Assembly: GCF_900457465.1 (NCBI RefSeq)
Contig: NZ_UAUU01000009.1
Coordinates: 372,001-436,000, forward strand
DNA: 64,000 nt
Origin: Sphingobacterium multivorum
Lineage (GTDB): Bacteria > Bacteroidota > Bacteroidia > Sphingobacteriales > Sphingobacteriaceae
Direction: 5' to 3'
A program made the position numbers and the translations under genes. The notes under the pieces were generated by a model that was given only the letters and a program-made list of their open reading frames with translations, did not search any database and had not been told where the DNA came from. Below are positions 46,246 through 57,591 of this stretch, piece by piece; positions within the stretch are counted from its first letter, which is position 1; each line of letters opens with the position of its first letter.

Positions 46246-47025
46246 ATGGCATCAAAAGTAAGATTTTCAAAATATCAGGGCGCAGGAAATGACTTCATTT
46301 TAGTAGACAACCGCGACAGTGCATTTGACCGCGCAGATGAAGCATTGGTAGAAAAACTCTGTAACCGTCGGTTTGGCATTGGTGCCGATGGCTTAATGCT
46401 GCTTCAAAACAAGGAAAATTACGATTTTGAGATGATTTATTATAATGCCAACGGCAGAGAAGGCAGCATGTGTGGTAACGGGGGCCGTTGTATCGTCGCT
46501 TTTGCACGCGACTTAGGCATCATTACTGACAAAACTGTCTTTTTGGCAGTAGACGGCATACACCATGCCTCGCTAGCAGCAGACCTTGTCAACCTGCAAA
46601 TGATCGATGTACAAGATTATACACGTGATGGTGAAGCTTATGTATTACAAACGGGGTCTCCACATTATGTTGAGTTTGTAAAAAATCTGCAGGATAAAAA
46701 TGTCTTCCAAGATGGCTACGCAATTCGCAACAATGCTACTTATGAAAAAGAAGGCATCAATGTAAATTTCATTGAAGCGGAAGGAGATGGTTATTTCCTC
46801 CGTACTTTTGAGCGCGGTGTTGAAGATGAAACCTATGCCTGCGGCACTGGAGCAACTGCAGCAGCGATGGCTGTTGCTCTGCAGCAAAATTTAGAAGGTG
46901 ATATCACTATTCCTATTCGCGTATTAGGAGGGCAGCTTTATATTTCATTCCATAAGAAGGGCTCCCATTTCTCAGAGGTATTCTTAAAAGGTCCAGCACA
47001 ATTTGTCTTTGAAGGAAACTATTAG
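46246..47025 (+). CDS. dapF: Diaminopimelate epimerase
   Basis: 259 residues. It converts LL- to meso-diaminopimelate for lysine and peptidoglycan synthesis. Both catalytic cysteines are present: MCGNGGRC in the first half and ACGTGATAAAMAV in the second. The start FSKYQGAGNDFILVDN and ADGLMLL are family motifs. The ATG at 46246 is preferred because an earlier one (46225) overlaps the promoter box. It stands alone, with no other lysine gene adjacent. Confidence 0.96.
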   Translation: MASKVRFSKYQGAGNDFILVDNRDSAFDRADEALVEKLCNRRFGIGADGLMLLQNKENYDFEMIYYNANGREGSMCGNGGRCIVAFARDLGIITDKTVFLAVDGIHHASLAADLVNLQMIDVQDYTRDGEAYVLQTGSPHYVEFVKNLQDKNVFQDGYAIRNNATYEKEGINVNFIEAEGDGYFLRTFERGVEDETYACGTGATAAAMAVALQQNLEGDITIPIRVLGGQLYISFHKKGSHFSEVFLKGPAQFVFEGNY

Positions 47026-47278
47026 ATTTTTACTCCTATAGCGAGTCAAGCTAATTACAACTCAAATTTTCAACTCAGGTAAATCAAGCCGTGAAGGACG
47101 ACCTGTTATCTTTGGCATTTAACGATACCTGTGAACAACTTCATAATGAAGGTTAGTACAGGATCTTAACGAGGCTATCCCTTGGAATCGATTTTTAAAA
47201 TTTCAACGTGCAAATTGCAATTAATGGTATATTTTATTGTATATTAGAAACCTTTATTTATAAGGTCCGCTATTTTTA

Positions 47279-50164
47279 ATGCAACAGTCAAAGTCATTTC
47301 CAGTATATAAAATCGTTTATTCTATATGTGAGCATCCCTATCTTGGCTATCTTATTGAGCCACACATGGTCAAACTCAATCCCAACGGGACTTACTCACT
47401 ACGTTATCAGCGTATATTTAGCAATACTGTCGATGCTTACGCCGCGGAATTGGATGAAGTAGATTACAAACTGATTCGATTGCTCGATGAAATCGAACAA
47501 ACGCATCTCATCAAAAAATACTATAAAAAAGCAATTAGACCTGTCGATTTCTTTTCCAAAGTTTTCGATAAAAAGTTGTATGAACTTCTTCGGCCTAAAA
47601 TAGATGAAAAAATGATCCAATTTTTTGAAGCTATTGGAGACAAACCACTTTTCATGATGAGCAAAGATGGTTATCCAGCAGATCAAGAAATTAAATTGGC
47701 AACCTCTGCGGCATCGATTCTATTTCATTTTCGACGAAACGAAGAAGAAACACGTTATTTCCCGACAATCAAATACGAAAATCAGCGTCTGGAGTTTATG
47801 TTCAAAAATGCCATTGTCTTGACCAATGTACAAGCATGGTTACTTTTAAACAATACCCTATATTATTTCGATCAGGCCCTTGAGGGCAAGAAGCTCAGCC
47901 CTTTCCTGAATAAACGTTACATTTCTGTCGGTAGAAGCACTGAAAAAAAATATTTCGAAACCTTTGTATGTGGACTGATTGAACGTTATCATGTCTATGC
48001 CGAAGGATTTGAAATTCAGACCCACCAGCACCAAGCAATTCCACTCCTCCATTTGATTTATGTCGAGGATGGAGCCTCGCAATTACAACTGCAATTCAAG
48101 TACGGACCGCATACCTTTACCGCGGGAGCCGAGAATAAGGTTACTGTTCGCATGGAATATAATGCGCAAGATGATCAATATATATTCCACCGTGTCAAAC
48201 GATCGTTGCAATGGGAAGAACAACAACATGAAAGCTTAAAAAAATTGGGACTACAGGATGTTGATCTCCAACTCGGCTTATTAACGCCAGCAAACCAAAC
48301 TGGAAAACGGCTTTCAGTATTTGACTGGATGAACAACCATCAAGAACAACTGGAGGCTCTTGGATTCCACATTATACAAAATAGTGAAGAAAAACGCTTC
48401 TTCATAGGGCACACCTCCTTAGATATCTCCATTGATGAAGACAATGATTGGTTTGATATAAGTGCTATCGCAAAATTTGGGCCCTATGAGATTCCATTTA
48501 TTCAGCTGCGCAACCATATCCTTAATAATATTAAGGAATTCACCTTACCAAATGGAGAAATTGCCATGATTCCGGAAGAATGGTTTGCAAAATACAACCA
48601 TCTCTTCCAATTTTCTGCAGACCGACATGAGCTCAAACTAAATAAGGTACATATTGGTCTACTCTTTGAAATTAGTGAGCATACAAAACTGGTATTTACA
48701 CGAAAACTACAGAATCTAGCCAACTTTGAAGAGATTGCTGATATTCCCGAACCAAAACATTTCAAGGGAAATCTTCGCCCATACCAAAAAGCAGGATACA
48801 ATTGGTTTAATTTTTTGAAGCAGTATAAATTTGGCGGCTGTCTTGCAGATGATATGGGTTTAGGTAAAACCATACAGACTTTAGCGTTATTGCAACAGCA
48901 AAAAGAACAACTCCAAGACGAACAGGATGTCCGTACCTCACTTTTGGTCTTGCCAACATCATTGGTATACAACTGGCAAAAAGAAGCACAGCAATTTGCG
49001 CCACAGCTTAATATTCACCTTCATACCGGAAACAACCGCATTAAAGATGCCTCGCTTTTCGCTAAATATGATTTGGTCATTACTACCTACGGGATTGCCC
49101 GCATTGATGAAGAAACCTTGAGTGGCTTTTATTTTAATTACATTATCCTCGATGAGAGCCAGAATATCAAAAACCCAACTTCCAAATCGTTTAAAGCCAT
49201 CAAAAGCCTAAAAAGCAAAAACAAATTGGCCTTGAGTGGAACTCCTGTAGAAAATTCCGTTTCGGATCTTTGGGCACAGATGCACTTCACCAATCCAGGA
49301 TTACTAGGAAGCTATACCTATTTTCAGAAGGAATTTGTACAGCCCATAGAAAAGAAAAAAGATGAAGAAAAGGCGCAGCGTCTTCAAGCGATTGTCAAAC
49401 CTTTTATATTAAGACGTACAAAAGATCAGGTGGCAACAGAATTACCGCCAAAAACTGAACAGGTACTTTATTGTGAAATGACTGAAAAACAATCCGAGTT
49501 GTACGAAAAAGTCAAATCTGAATATCGCAATGCCATTCTTGACGGACAATTGGACAGCAAGCCAAAATCTACCCAAATTGCGCTGTTGCAGGGCTTGACA
49601 AAGCTCCGACAATTAGCCAATCATCCCCGAATGGTGGATGAGAAGTTCTCGGGTGCTTCCGGCAAGTTCGACGCTGTCATTGAAACGCTTGAGATGGTAA
49701 TGCAAAGGGGCAACAAAGTACTGATTTTCTCCCAGTTCGTAAAACAGCTCAATATCTTCCGTCAGTATTTCGATAATAAAGGAATAAATTATGCCTACCT
49801 AGATGGCGGCACAAAGAACCGGGATGAAGCCGTTAGCCAATTTCGTAAAAACAACGATACTAAGTTATTTCTTATATCGATAAAAGCAGGTGGGGTGGGA
49901 CTCAATCTGATTGAAGCGGACTATGTTTTTATTCTGGATCCGTGGTGGAATCCAGCTGTGGAACAACAGGCCGTAGACCGTTCACACCGCATCGGTCAAA
50001 CGCGCAATGTATTTATCTATAAATTTATCAGTAAAGATACCGTCGAAGAAAAGATACTGGCTTTACAGAATAAAAAGAAATCGATTGCACAAAGCCTGAT
50101 CACGACAGAAGAAAGCTTTATCAAGTCACTATCTCAGGAAGATCTGCAGGAACTTTTGGCCTAA
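47279..50164 (+). CDS. SNF2-family DEAD/DEAH-box helicase
   Basis: 961 residues. The N-terminal half (1-490) is a bacterial extension with no recognised motif. The helicase core follows: DDMGLGKTIQTLALL (Walker A), VLPTSLVYNWQKEA, ILDESQNIKN (DEAH-like box), ALSGTPVENSVSDLWAQM, then the second lobe with KVLIFSQFVKQLNIF, LISIKAGGVGLNLIEADYV and DRSHRIGQ. This is a Snf2/Rad54-like double-stranded DNA translocase of the bacterial RapA/HepA-like type. Its cellular job in Bacteroidota is not settled, and no restriction or defence partners are next to it, so a defence role is not supported. Confidence 0.93.
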   Translation: MQQSKSFPVYKIVYSICEHPYLGYLIEPHMVKLNPNGTYSLRYQRIFSNTVDAYAAELDEVDYKLIRLLDEIEQTHLIKKYYKKAIRPVDFFSKVFDKKLYELLRPKIDEKMIQFFEAIGDKPLFMMSKDGYPADQEIKLATSAASILFHFRRNEEETRYFPTIKYENQRLEFMFKNAIVLTNVQAWLLLNNTLYYFDQALEGKKLSPFLNKRYISVGRSTEKKYFETFVCGLIERYHVYAEGFEIQTHQHQAIPLLHLIYVEDGASQLQLQFKYGPHTFTAGAENKVTVRMEYNAQDDQYIFHRVKRSLQWEEQQHESLKKLGLQDVDLQLGLLTPANQTGKRLSVFDWMNNHQEQLEALGFHIIQNSEEKRFFIGHTSLDISIDEDNDWFDISAIAKFGPYEIPFIQLRNHILNNIKEFTLPNGEIAMIPEEWFAKYNHLFQFSADRHELKLNKVHIGLLFEISEHTKLVFTRKLQNLANFEEIADIPEPKHFKGNLRPYQKAGYNWFNFLKQYKFGGCLADDMGLGKTIQTLALLQQQKEQLQDEQDVRTSLLVLPTSLVYNWQKEAQQFAPQLNIHLHTGNNRIKDASLFAKYDLVITTYGIARIDEETLSGFYFNYIILDESQNIKNPTSKSFKAIKSLKSKNKLALSGTPVENSVSDLWAQMHFTNPGLLGSYTYFQKEFVQPIEKKKDEEKAQRLQAIVKPFILRRTKDQVATELPPKTEQVLYCEMTEKQSELYEKVKSEYRNAILDGQLDSKPKSTQIALLQGLTKLRQLANHPRMVDEKFSGASGKFDAVIETLEMVMQRGNKVLIFSQFVKQLNIFRQYFDNKGINYAYLDGGTKNRDEAVSQFRKNNDTKLFLISIKAGGVGLNLIEADYVFILDPWWNPAVEQQAVDRSHRIGQTRNVFIYKFISKDTVEEKILALQNKKKSIAQSLITTEESFIKSLSQEDLQELLA

Positions 50165-50172
50165 ATAAAATA

Positions 50173-50982
50173 TTACTGTTTATATTCATTAATCTTCGCC
50201 ATATATATCGATGGACGGATACCCGTTACACGCGTAAAAATATTACTAAAAGAAGACAGCTCGTTGTATCCCACGCGCATGGCTATTTCTAGAATGGAAT
50301 AGCTATTCTCTGACATCAGCTCCAAAGCTTTTGCAATTCGTATGGCTCTTAAAAACCGAATATAACTGATGCCCATATCGTCTTTAAAAAGTCTGGACAA
50401 CGAGCGGCTACTCATTCCAAAGCGAGCCGCAATCTGTTCTATGGTAAAGGCCTGATCAATGTTGCTGTTCAGATATCTAGCCACACTCCTGAGTTTCTCA
50501 CTTTTAGGATAGGGATGCTGCATCGGGAAAGCATCTATTGGTGAACTTGTATCCGGAATGATAGCCATCATCGCGCGCAAGAGACAGTATTTTGAATAAT
50601 CGGTCGTTTTACTGACCCCTCCGCTCCAATCCTGAGCAAATAAAAACATTTCACGCACCAGATCATTGCTAAGAAATATATTCGGTACTGAAAGTACGGA
50701 CGGCATCTGCTGCCGCTCTTTGAAATAAAAACTATATAGCGGGATACGGGAGCTTGTGCTTTCCAGATGATAGGTTGTATTTGCCGGAATCCACATGTAA
50801 AATCTTGCCGGTAAGTACCAGTGCTTTGTTGCTGTAAACACATGAACAATTCCACCTTCGGCATAGAGCAACCGTGCCTTTTTATGTTTATACTCCCGAG
50901 AATCGATACGATCGACATACATGTGGTCTACATAAAAATCATATTGATCAGCATCAATAGCTGCCAGTTTTTCCTCTTCCAT
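50173..50982 (-). CDS. AraC-family transcriptional regulator
   Basis: 269 residues. An N-terminal cupin-like sensor (ARLLYAEGGIVHVFTATKHWYLPARF and IPANTTYHLES) is followed by a linker and the double helix-turn-helix (about 165-265): FTIEQIAARFGMSSRSLSRLFKD and ILEIAMRVGYNELSSFSNIFTRVTGIRPS. It is divergent from the HlyD/MFS pair with a 336-base gap, the usual arrangement for a regulator of an adjacent efflux system. The effector is unknown. It ends 8 bases after the stop of the convergent SNF2 gene. Confidence 0.92.
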   Translation of the reverse strand: MEEEKLAAIDADQYDFYVDHMYVDRIDSREYKHKKARLLYAEGGIVHVFTATKHWYLPARFYMWIPANTTYHLESTSSRIPLYSFYFKERQQMPSVLSVPNIFLSNDLVREMFLFAQDWSGGVSKTTDYSKYCLLRAMMAIIPDTSSPIDAFPMQHPYPKSEKLRSVARYLNSNIDQAFTIEQIAARFGMSSRSLSRLFKDDMGISYIRFLRAIRIAKALELMSENSYSILEIAMRVGYNELSSFSNIFTRVTGIRPSIYMAKINEYKQ

Positions 50983-51318
50983 AACTTAAAATTACACTTT
51001 TCCTACAACATGGCGCAAATGAACATATATTCGTCCGACTATACAAAACAAAACGTTTCTATCTCACAGTATCTTTGTACAGCCATATGCTCATGTGCTC
51101 AGAGGAAATTTGCTCGTATTCCGAGTACTCCTGTTTAAGTCAAATACAAAACCAGAAAAATTGCTACTTCGAGTACAGCATAGCTGAACTGGATGAATGG
51201 CTCCGAGACTTTTTGAGCTGGAAGCTTTGATGATTTTAAGGTAAAGGATACGTCAAGCACATACAAAGGAATAAGCACAGGCAAAGCAAACAATTGAAAA
51301 ACGCGCAATTAAACAACA
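50983..51318. promoter_or_regulatory. Divergent control region between AraC regulator and efflux genes
   Basis: It holds an exact TAnnTTTG -7 box (TATCTTTG, 51070-51077) reading toward the efflux genes, an 8-base palindrome GAGTACTC near 51119, and a related CGAGTACAGC near 51168. The repeated CGAGTAC may be a regulator site. No gene seen. Confidence 0.45.
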
Positions 51319-52368
51319 ATGAATAAAGAAGATAAAAAAGACAAAACAAAGGGATTTAATAAAGTGCTCGTCATATTTGCCAGCCTATTATTATTGACCG
51401 GTATTGGCGTCTTAGTCAGACACCTCATTTTTACTAATCAGTATGTCACGACAAATGACGCTCAAATTGATCAATATGTTACACCCATTGCCAGTAGAAT
51501 CGCTGGTTTTATTAAAGAGGTACGATTTGAGGAAAATCAATATGTTCATCGAGGCGACACGCTGCTTATTATAGACGCGAGCGAGTATCAAACCAAGGTG
51601 GATATGGCGAATGCCGAACTCCAAAGTAGTGAGAGAAATGCCGAGGTTCTCAGCAAAACAGCCGATGCGGCAGCTAATAGTATTTCGGTTCAAAAGGCAA
51701 GATTAGAGGCTGCAAAAGTAAGTGTATGGCAGACCCAACAGGATTACAATCGGTTCAAGAATTTATTTGAAGCTGAGGCTGCCACCAGACAGCAGTACGA
51801 TAATGCCAAAGCAGCATACGATATCGCATTGGCGCAATTGCACGCCATTACGGAAGAATATAATTCAGCTCAACTGAACAGCAGCAAAGAAAAAGCAAAC
51901 GAATTGCCGGCAAGAGCTAATATCAATATCAAAAAGGCTGCGAAAACAAATGCACAGCTTTTTCTCTCCTATACCGTAGTAACCGCTCCCTACGATGGCT
52001 TTGTTGGCAAACGAACGATCCAACCAGGACAATTTGTAAAGGAAGGCCAGACACTAGCCAACGTCATTAGCGAGGAAAAATGGATCAACGCTAATTTTAG
52101 AGAGACTCAACTCGAAAACCTTTCAGAAGGTACTGTAGTCACGATACAGGTTGATGCCTTTCCCAAACTTAGTTTTAAAGGAAAAATTCACTCTTTTTCC
52201 CCAGCATCAGGTTCCAAATTTTCCGTGATACCTCAAGACAATGCAACCGGAAATTTCGTAAAGATTGAACAACGGATTCCTATTAAAATTGTATTTGATC
52301 CAAAACAGGATCTTAAGAAATTGCGTGCCGGTATGAATGTGGTTATCCATGCTACCCATCAATCCTAA
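51319..52368 (+). CDS. HlyD/EmrA-type membrane fusion protein
   Basis: 349 residues. One membrane helix near residues 15-35 (VLVIFASLLLLTGIGVLVRH), the biotinyl-lipoyl half-motif (VTTNDAQIDQYVTPIASRIAGFI, VHRGDTLLII), an alpha-helical hairpin (about 95-195) and the second half (YTVVTAPYDGFVGKRTIQPGQFV). This is the periplasmic adaptor of an EmrAB-like pump. The membrane transporter gene follows after 5 bases. An outer-membrane TolC-type channel is not in the group and would have to be supplied from elsewhere. Confidence 0.93.
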   Translation: MNKEDKKDKTKGFNKVLVIFASLLLLTGIGVLVRHLIFTNQYVTTNDAQIDQYVTPIASRIAGFIKEVRFEENQYVHRGDTLLIIDASEYQTKVDMANAELQSSERNAEVLSKTADAAANSISVQKARLEAAKVSVWQTQQDYNRFKNLFEAEAATRQQYDNAKAAYDIALAQLHAITEEYNSAQLNSSKEKANELPARANINIKKAAKTNAQLFLSYTVVTAPYDGFVGKRTIQPGQFVKEGQTLANVISEEKWINANFRETQLENLSEGTVVTIQVDAFPKLSFKGKIHSFSPASGSKFSVIPQDNATGNFVKIEQRIPIKIVFDPKQDLKKLRAGMNVVIHATHQS

Positions 52369-52373
52369 TCATC

Positions 52374-53951
52374 ATGCGTATGAATAAATCTTTATACTAT
52401 AGTTGGGTGCCCGAATGGATAAAACTTCCGTTAATGATATTAGCGATGTTCCCACATCTCATGTTAATGTCTCTCTTCCATTCCAATACGGCATTTACCG
52501 CTTCGGTACTGGACATTGAAGCCGAGGATATTCAGTATTTTCTATCCCTGATGTATGGCGCCATTGTCGTTGCTTTACTTCTATTTCAGCGGCTATTTTC
52601 CTTCTTCAGAGTAAGAACATATATTCTTTTGACCTGCAGTCTTTCCATTTTGATCCTACTAGGCATTTCGCTGACAAGAGATCCATTTCTTATTGGCATT
52701 CTGCGCGTGGTAGAAGGTATTTTCTGTGTATTGGAAGGAGCTTGCTTTCTTCCCTTGCTTATGATGCAAATTAGGCATGCCAAAAGCCGTACGATTGCTT
52801 ATTTTTTCCTGTACACCTTTATGCTTACGGGATCAACTTTAACGACCTCCTTACTCAAAGAAAGTATTATGGATTACGGATGGCAAGATATGATCCACGT
52901 CGTCCTCTATTGGCATTTGATTGTGATTGCAATAGCTTTGCTGTTACTTAACAATAATCGCTTGGGTAAAAAATTCCCCCTCTATCAATTAGATCTGGCA
53001 AGTTGCTTGTTTTTATTGATATCATTGAGCTGTGGAGCTTATGTCTTAATTTATGGTCGCAAATACTATTGGTTTGAACACGCCAATATCACCATAAACT
53101 TCGCCCTTTCCCTTATTTTCGGCGCACTCTTTATGATTAAACAAAAGACGGTCAAAAGACCCCTTTTTCATTTTGAGATCTTGAGATACAAAAATGTGAT
53201 CTTTGGTGTTACCCTGTTTTTTCTGTTTTATATTATTCGTAGCTGCCTCAATAATGTTTATACTGTAATGGCTACAGTTTGGAAGTGGCCCTGGCATTAT
53301 ATTATTGATGTACAGTACATCAACGTGTTTGGCACAATACTGGGTGTCGGTAGTTCAGGTTTTTTACTCCTGCGCGATGTATCTCCTAAATATATCTTTG
53401 GTTTCGGCTTTTTGATTTTGGCGACCTCATGTTTTCTATTTGTACCCACATTTTACCCTGACACCACAATTTGGGCAATCGGTCTTCCTTTGTTTATTCA
53501 AGGAATAGGTCAGGGATGGCTCTTTACACCGCTTGTTATCTATATCTTGACTGGTGTCGAATCCCATCACGTTGGCAATGCAGGTCTTATGGGCACAACA
53601 GCTCGGTTCTGGAGTACGAATGTCGGATTTGCTCTTATCCAAAACGTCAGTTATGTACTAAATCAAAAACATTATATTCAACTCGAACAAACATTGAATA
53701 CAAGCAATACCTTAACAATAAACTATTGGGATACATTAATGGAGAAATATGCCGGAATATATGGCGATCAGATAGCAAGCCGTATTGCCAGCAAAAGTAT
53801 TTTGGGAACCCTAAGTCAGCAAGCAACGTTAATCAGTAACATGGAGATATTTACTTATCTAGGGATACTAGGAATACTAATAACGGGGCTAATATTTTTA
53901 TTCGGCCCAGCCAAAACACTTTTCATGCGCCTAAGGATACCATACTTGTAA
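52374..53951 (+). CDS. Major facilitator superfamily efflux transporter
   Basis: 525 residues with about 14 hydrophobic helices, the size of a DHA2 (EmrB-like) drug/proton antiporter. N-terminal WIKLPLMILAMFPHLMLMSLF opens the first helix. LITGLIFLFGPAKTLF is near the C-terminus. The usual DHA2 sequence motifs are weak, so I assign it by topology, length and its place 5 bases after an HlyD gene. It probably expels a lipophilic compound and is controlled by the divergent AraC regulator. An ATG 6 bases upstream of the usual MNK start is used here. Confidence 0.85.
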   Translation: MRMNKSLYYSWVPEWIKLPLMILAMFPHLMLMSLFHSNTAFTASVLDIEAEDIQYFLSLMYGAIVVALLLFQRLFSFFRVRTYILLTCSLSILILLGISLTRDPFLIGILRVVEGIFCVLEGACFLPLLMMQIRHAKSRTIAYFFLYTFMLTGSTLTTSLLKESIMDYGWQDMIHVVLYWHLIVIAIALLLLNNNRLGKKFPLYQLDLASCLFLLISLSCGAYVLIYGRKYYWFEHANITINFALSLIFGALFMIKQKTVKRPLFHFEILRYKNVIFGVTLFFLFYIIRSCLNNVYTVMATVWKWPWHYIIDVQYINVFGTILGVGSSGFLLLRDVSPKYIFGFGFLILATSCFLFVPTFYPDTTIWAIGLPLFIQGIGQGWLFTPLVIYILTGVESHHVGNAGLMGTTARFWSTNVGFALIQNVSYVLNQKHYIQLEQTLNTSNTLTINYWDTLMEKYAGIYGDQIASRIASKSILGTLSQQATLISNMEIFTYLGILGILITGLIFLFGPAKTLFMRLRIPYL

Positions 53952-53981
53952 ATGAGGCCACTCCCCCCTATAGACAAGCTC

Positions 53982-54136
53982 CATGATTTCGCGAGCAACA
54001 ACAGTTAAGAACCCGAACGGAAGATTCTTTTTGGCTAATCAACCGCGTATCGCGCGCGCATTGATGACTTAATCGCGCATTGATGACTTGATAAAAACAA
54101 CAGCAATCAATAAACAACCTCTTTCAGAAAAAAGGG
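53982..54136 (+). repeat. Dispersed intergenic repeat, diverged copy D with insertion
   Basis: Aligns to copies A and B from CATGATTTCGC (53982) to TTTTTGGCTAAT (54039), then again at CTCTTTCAGAAAAAA (54120-54134). Between these lies extra DNA with two 19-base tandem units (54055-54073 and 54074-54092, one difference). The left hairpin arm is degenerate. Confidence 0.5.
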
Positions 54137-54169
54137 GCTGTTTGCATAGCAATGCAGACAACCCCTTTT
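54128..54169 (-). terminator. Terminator of gltX
   Basis: On the reverse strand AAAAGGGG, an interrupted stem with TGCAT/ATGCA, and CCCCTTTT, followed by further T. It directly follows gltX. Confidence 0.8.
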
Positions 54170-54192
54170 CAGTATCTCGTACTTAAAGCTAT

Positions 54193-55721
<1,529 letters not shown>

Positions 55722-55832
55722 TTACCACAAAATTTTTGATTTGGATGGTACGTTAACTTCTTCAATGAATAAAAGTGCAGAAAACAGACATTTATTCAGT
55801 AATTTGCAAATGAAGGACACGAATACGTAATC

Positions 55833-57062
55833 ATGAAACCCTATCAGATTAGCCAACAACGCTGGAAATTTATCTTGCTTATCTTTGCAGCAGTCATTGC
55901 TGTCGCCTCTTTGGTTTATACCAACTACCTCGTTCGAAATCTTGCGCATGCCGAACGTTCAAAGGCTGAGGTATGGGCTATGAGTACCAAAAATATCATG
56001 ACCATGCCCGACGTTGATGATGAATTCATTACATTTATTTACGCCGTAAGAGACAGCCTAAATTTACCAGCAATTATTACTGACGATAAGGAAGACATTA
56101 TTTTCTGGCGTAACCTCGATTCCACAAAGACAAATATTAAACCCGGACACAACGACAGTGTTACAAAACATCTCGATTATGATCCGGCATATTTTCAAAA
56201 GCAGCTCGCGTTTATGAAGAAGAGCCATCCTCCGATTACATTGGAATTGGAAAATGGTCAAAAATGGCATGTTTATTATAAGGATTCTTGGTTTTTGCAA
56301 CAGTTAAGGGTGTTTCCTTATGTACAATTATCATTGATTGCCCTCTTTCTCATTATTGCCTATACGGTTTTCAACTCCATCCGAAAATCTGAACAAAATC
56401 TTGTTTGGGTCGGACTAACCAAAGAAGCAGCACATCAGTTGGGCACCCCTATTTCGTCACTGATGGGCTGGTTAGAATTGATTCGCATAAAATTTGATGC
56501 CGAAGAAGATGACACGCTAAATGAAATGGAAAATGACATTAAACGACTTGAAATCGTCGCTGACCGCTTCTCCAAAATAGGATCTACTCCCGTACTGACC
56601 AACCATAACCTCTATGATGTCATCAAAAATTATATGGATTATTTTCGCATACGAACCAGTAATAAAATTGCTTTCGAATTAAAAGGCGACACACATCTTG
56701 AAGCACAACTCAATATTCCACTCTTTGATTGGATTATCGAAAATTTATTGAAAAACGGAGTAAATGCCATTGGCACAGAAGGAAAGATAACTGTTAATAT
56801 TTCAGAAAATATTGCGAAAGAAGAAATTTTTATAGACATTAGTGATACGGGCAAAGGAATTCCGAGATCTAATTTTGAATCTGTTTTCCAGCCGGGTTTC
56901 ACAACACGGAAAAGAGGTTGGGGGCTTGGCCTTAGTCTGACAAAAAGAATGGTGCGGTACCACCAGGGACAAATTTTTGTAAAAGAATCTGAAGTAGGTA
57001 AAGGAACAACATTTCGAATAATCTTAAAAAGCAATTTAAAATATGAAGCCACTCAAATCTGA
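55833..57062 (+). CDS. Membrane sensor histidine kinase
   Basis: 409 residues. Two membrane helices (about 12-35 and 166-185) flank a periplasmic sensor of about 130 residues without a recognised fold. The kinase core has the phospho-acceptor His in KEAAHQLGTPISSLMGW, the N-box IENLLKNGVNAIG, then ISDTGKGIP (G1) and RGWGLGLSLTKRM (G2). No response regulator gene is adjacent, so its partner is unknown. Its 3' end overlaps the DinB gene by 20 bases, suggesting co-translation. The start is the ATG at 55833. Confidence 0.92.
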   Translation: MKPYQISQQRWKFILLIFAAVIAVASLVYTNYLVRNLAHAERSKAEVWAMSTKNIMTMPDVDDEFITFIYAVRDSLNLPAIITDDKEDIIFWRNLDSTKTNIKPGHNDSVTKHLDYDPAYFQKQLAFMKKSHPPITLELENGQKWHVYYKDSWFLQQLRVFPYVQLSLIALFLIIAYTVFNSIRKSEQNLVWVGLTKEAAHQLGTPISSLMGWLELIRIKFDAEEDDTLNEMENDIKRLEIVADRFSKIGSTPVLTNHNLYDVIKNYMDYFRIRTSNKIAFELKGDTHLEAQLNIPLFDWIIENLLKNGVNAIGTEGKITVNISENIAKEEIFIDISDTGKGIPRSNFESVFQPGFTTRKRGWGLGLSLTKRMVRYHQGQIFVKESEVGKGTTFRIILKSNLKYEATQI

Positions 57063-57591
57063 CGAATATCCAGCAGTCTACGCACCTTATATTGAGACTG
57101 TCGTCGATAACGTGTTTGATGCACTAGAAGAACAAACGCTCTCCTTTCCAGCATTTCTGGACACGATTCCTGAGGAAAGAGGTAATTTTAAATACGCCGA
57201 AGATAAGTGGACCATCAAAGAAGTTGTTGGCCACGTCATCGATAATGAGCGTATCATGGCTTACCGGGCATTGCGTTTTTCACGTAATGACCTTAAAGAG
57301 CTTGCCGGGTATGACCAAGACTATCTCATTCAATATTCCCGTTACAACGACCGCACATTAGAAAGTTTAAGCAAAGAATTCACCTTTCTTCGCAAAGCTA
57401 ACATGATGCTTTTCAATAGTTTTAACGATGTGGAACTAGAACGTAAGGGCATGGCATCTGAACGGCTGACAAGTGTAAAAGCGCTTTTGTATGTCATTGC
57501 GGGCCATCTCAATCATCACCGCATTATTATCCAAGAACGTTATTTAAACTCAGACGATGTCAAAAATTTGGTTTCAGCATTACAGCATTGA
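57043..57591 (+). CDS. DinB-family (DinB_2) protein
   Basis: 182 residues, a four-helix bundle of the DinB/YfiT type. Likely metal ligands are His in EVVGHVIDNERIMAYRAL and the C-terminal HLNHHRIIIQERY. Related proteins are thiol-dependent transferases or metal hydrolases, but no substrate can be read here. It overlaps the histidine kinase by 20 bases upstream and the thioesterase by 35 bases downstream, so the three form a tight unit. Cytoplasmic. Confidence 0.88.
   Translation: MKPLKSDEYPAVYAPYIETVVDNVFDALEEQTLSFPAFLDTIPEERGNFKYAEDKWTIKEVVGHVIDNERIMAYRALRFSRNDLKELAGYDQDYLIQYSRYNDRTLESLSKEFTFLRKANMMLFNSFNDVELERKGMASERLTSVKALLYVIAGHLNHHRIIIQERYLNSDDVKNLVSALQH

Noticed and set aside
47279..50164. 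SNF2 helicase as part of a phage-defence island
   Set aside because: Neighbours are dapF and an efflux regulator; there are no methylase, nuclease or defence genes.
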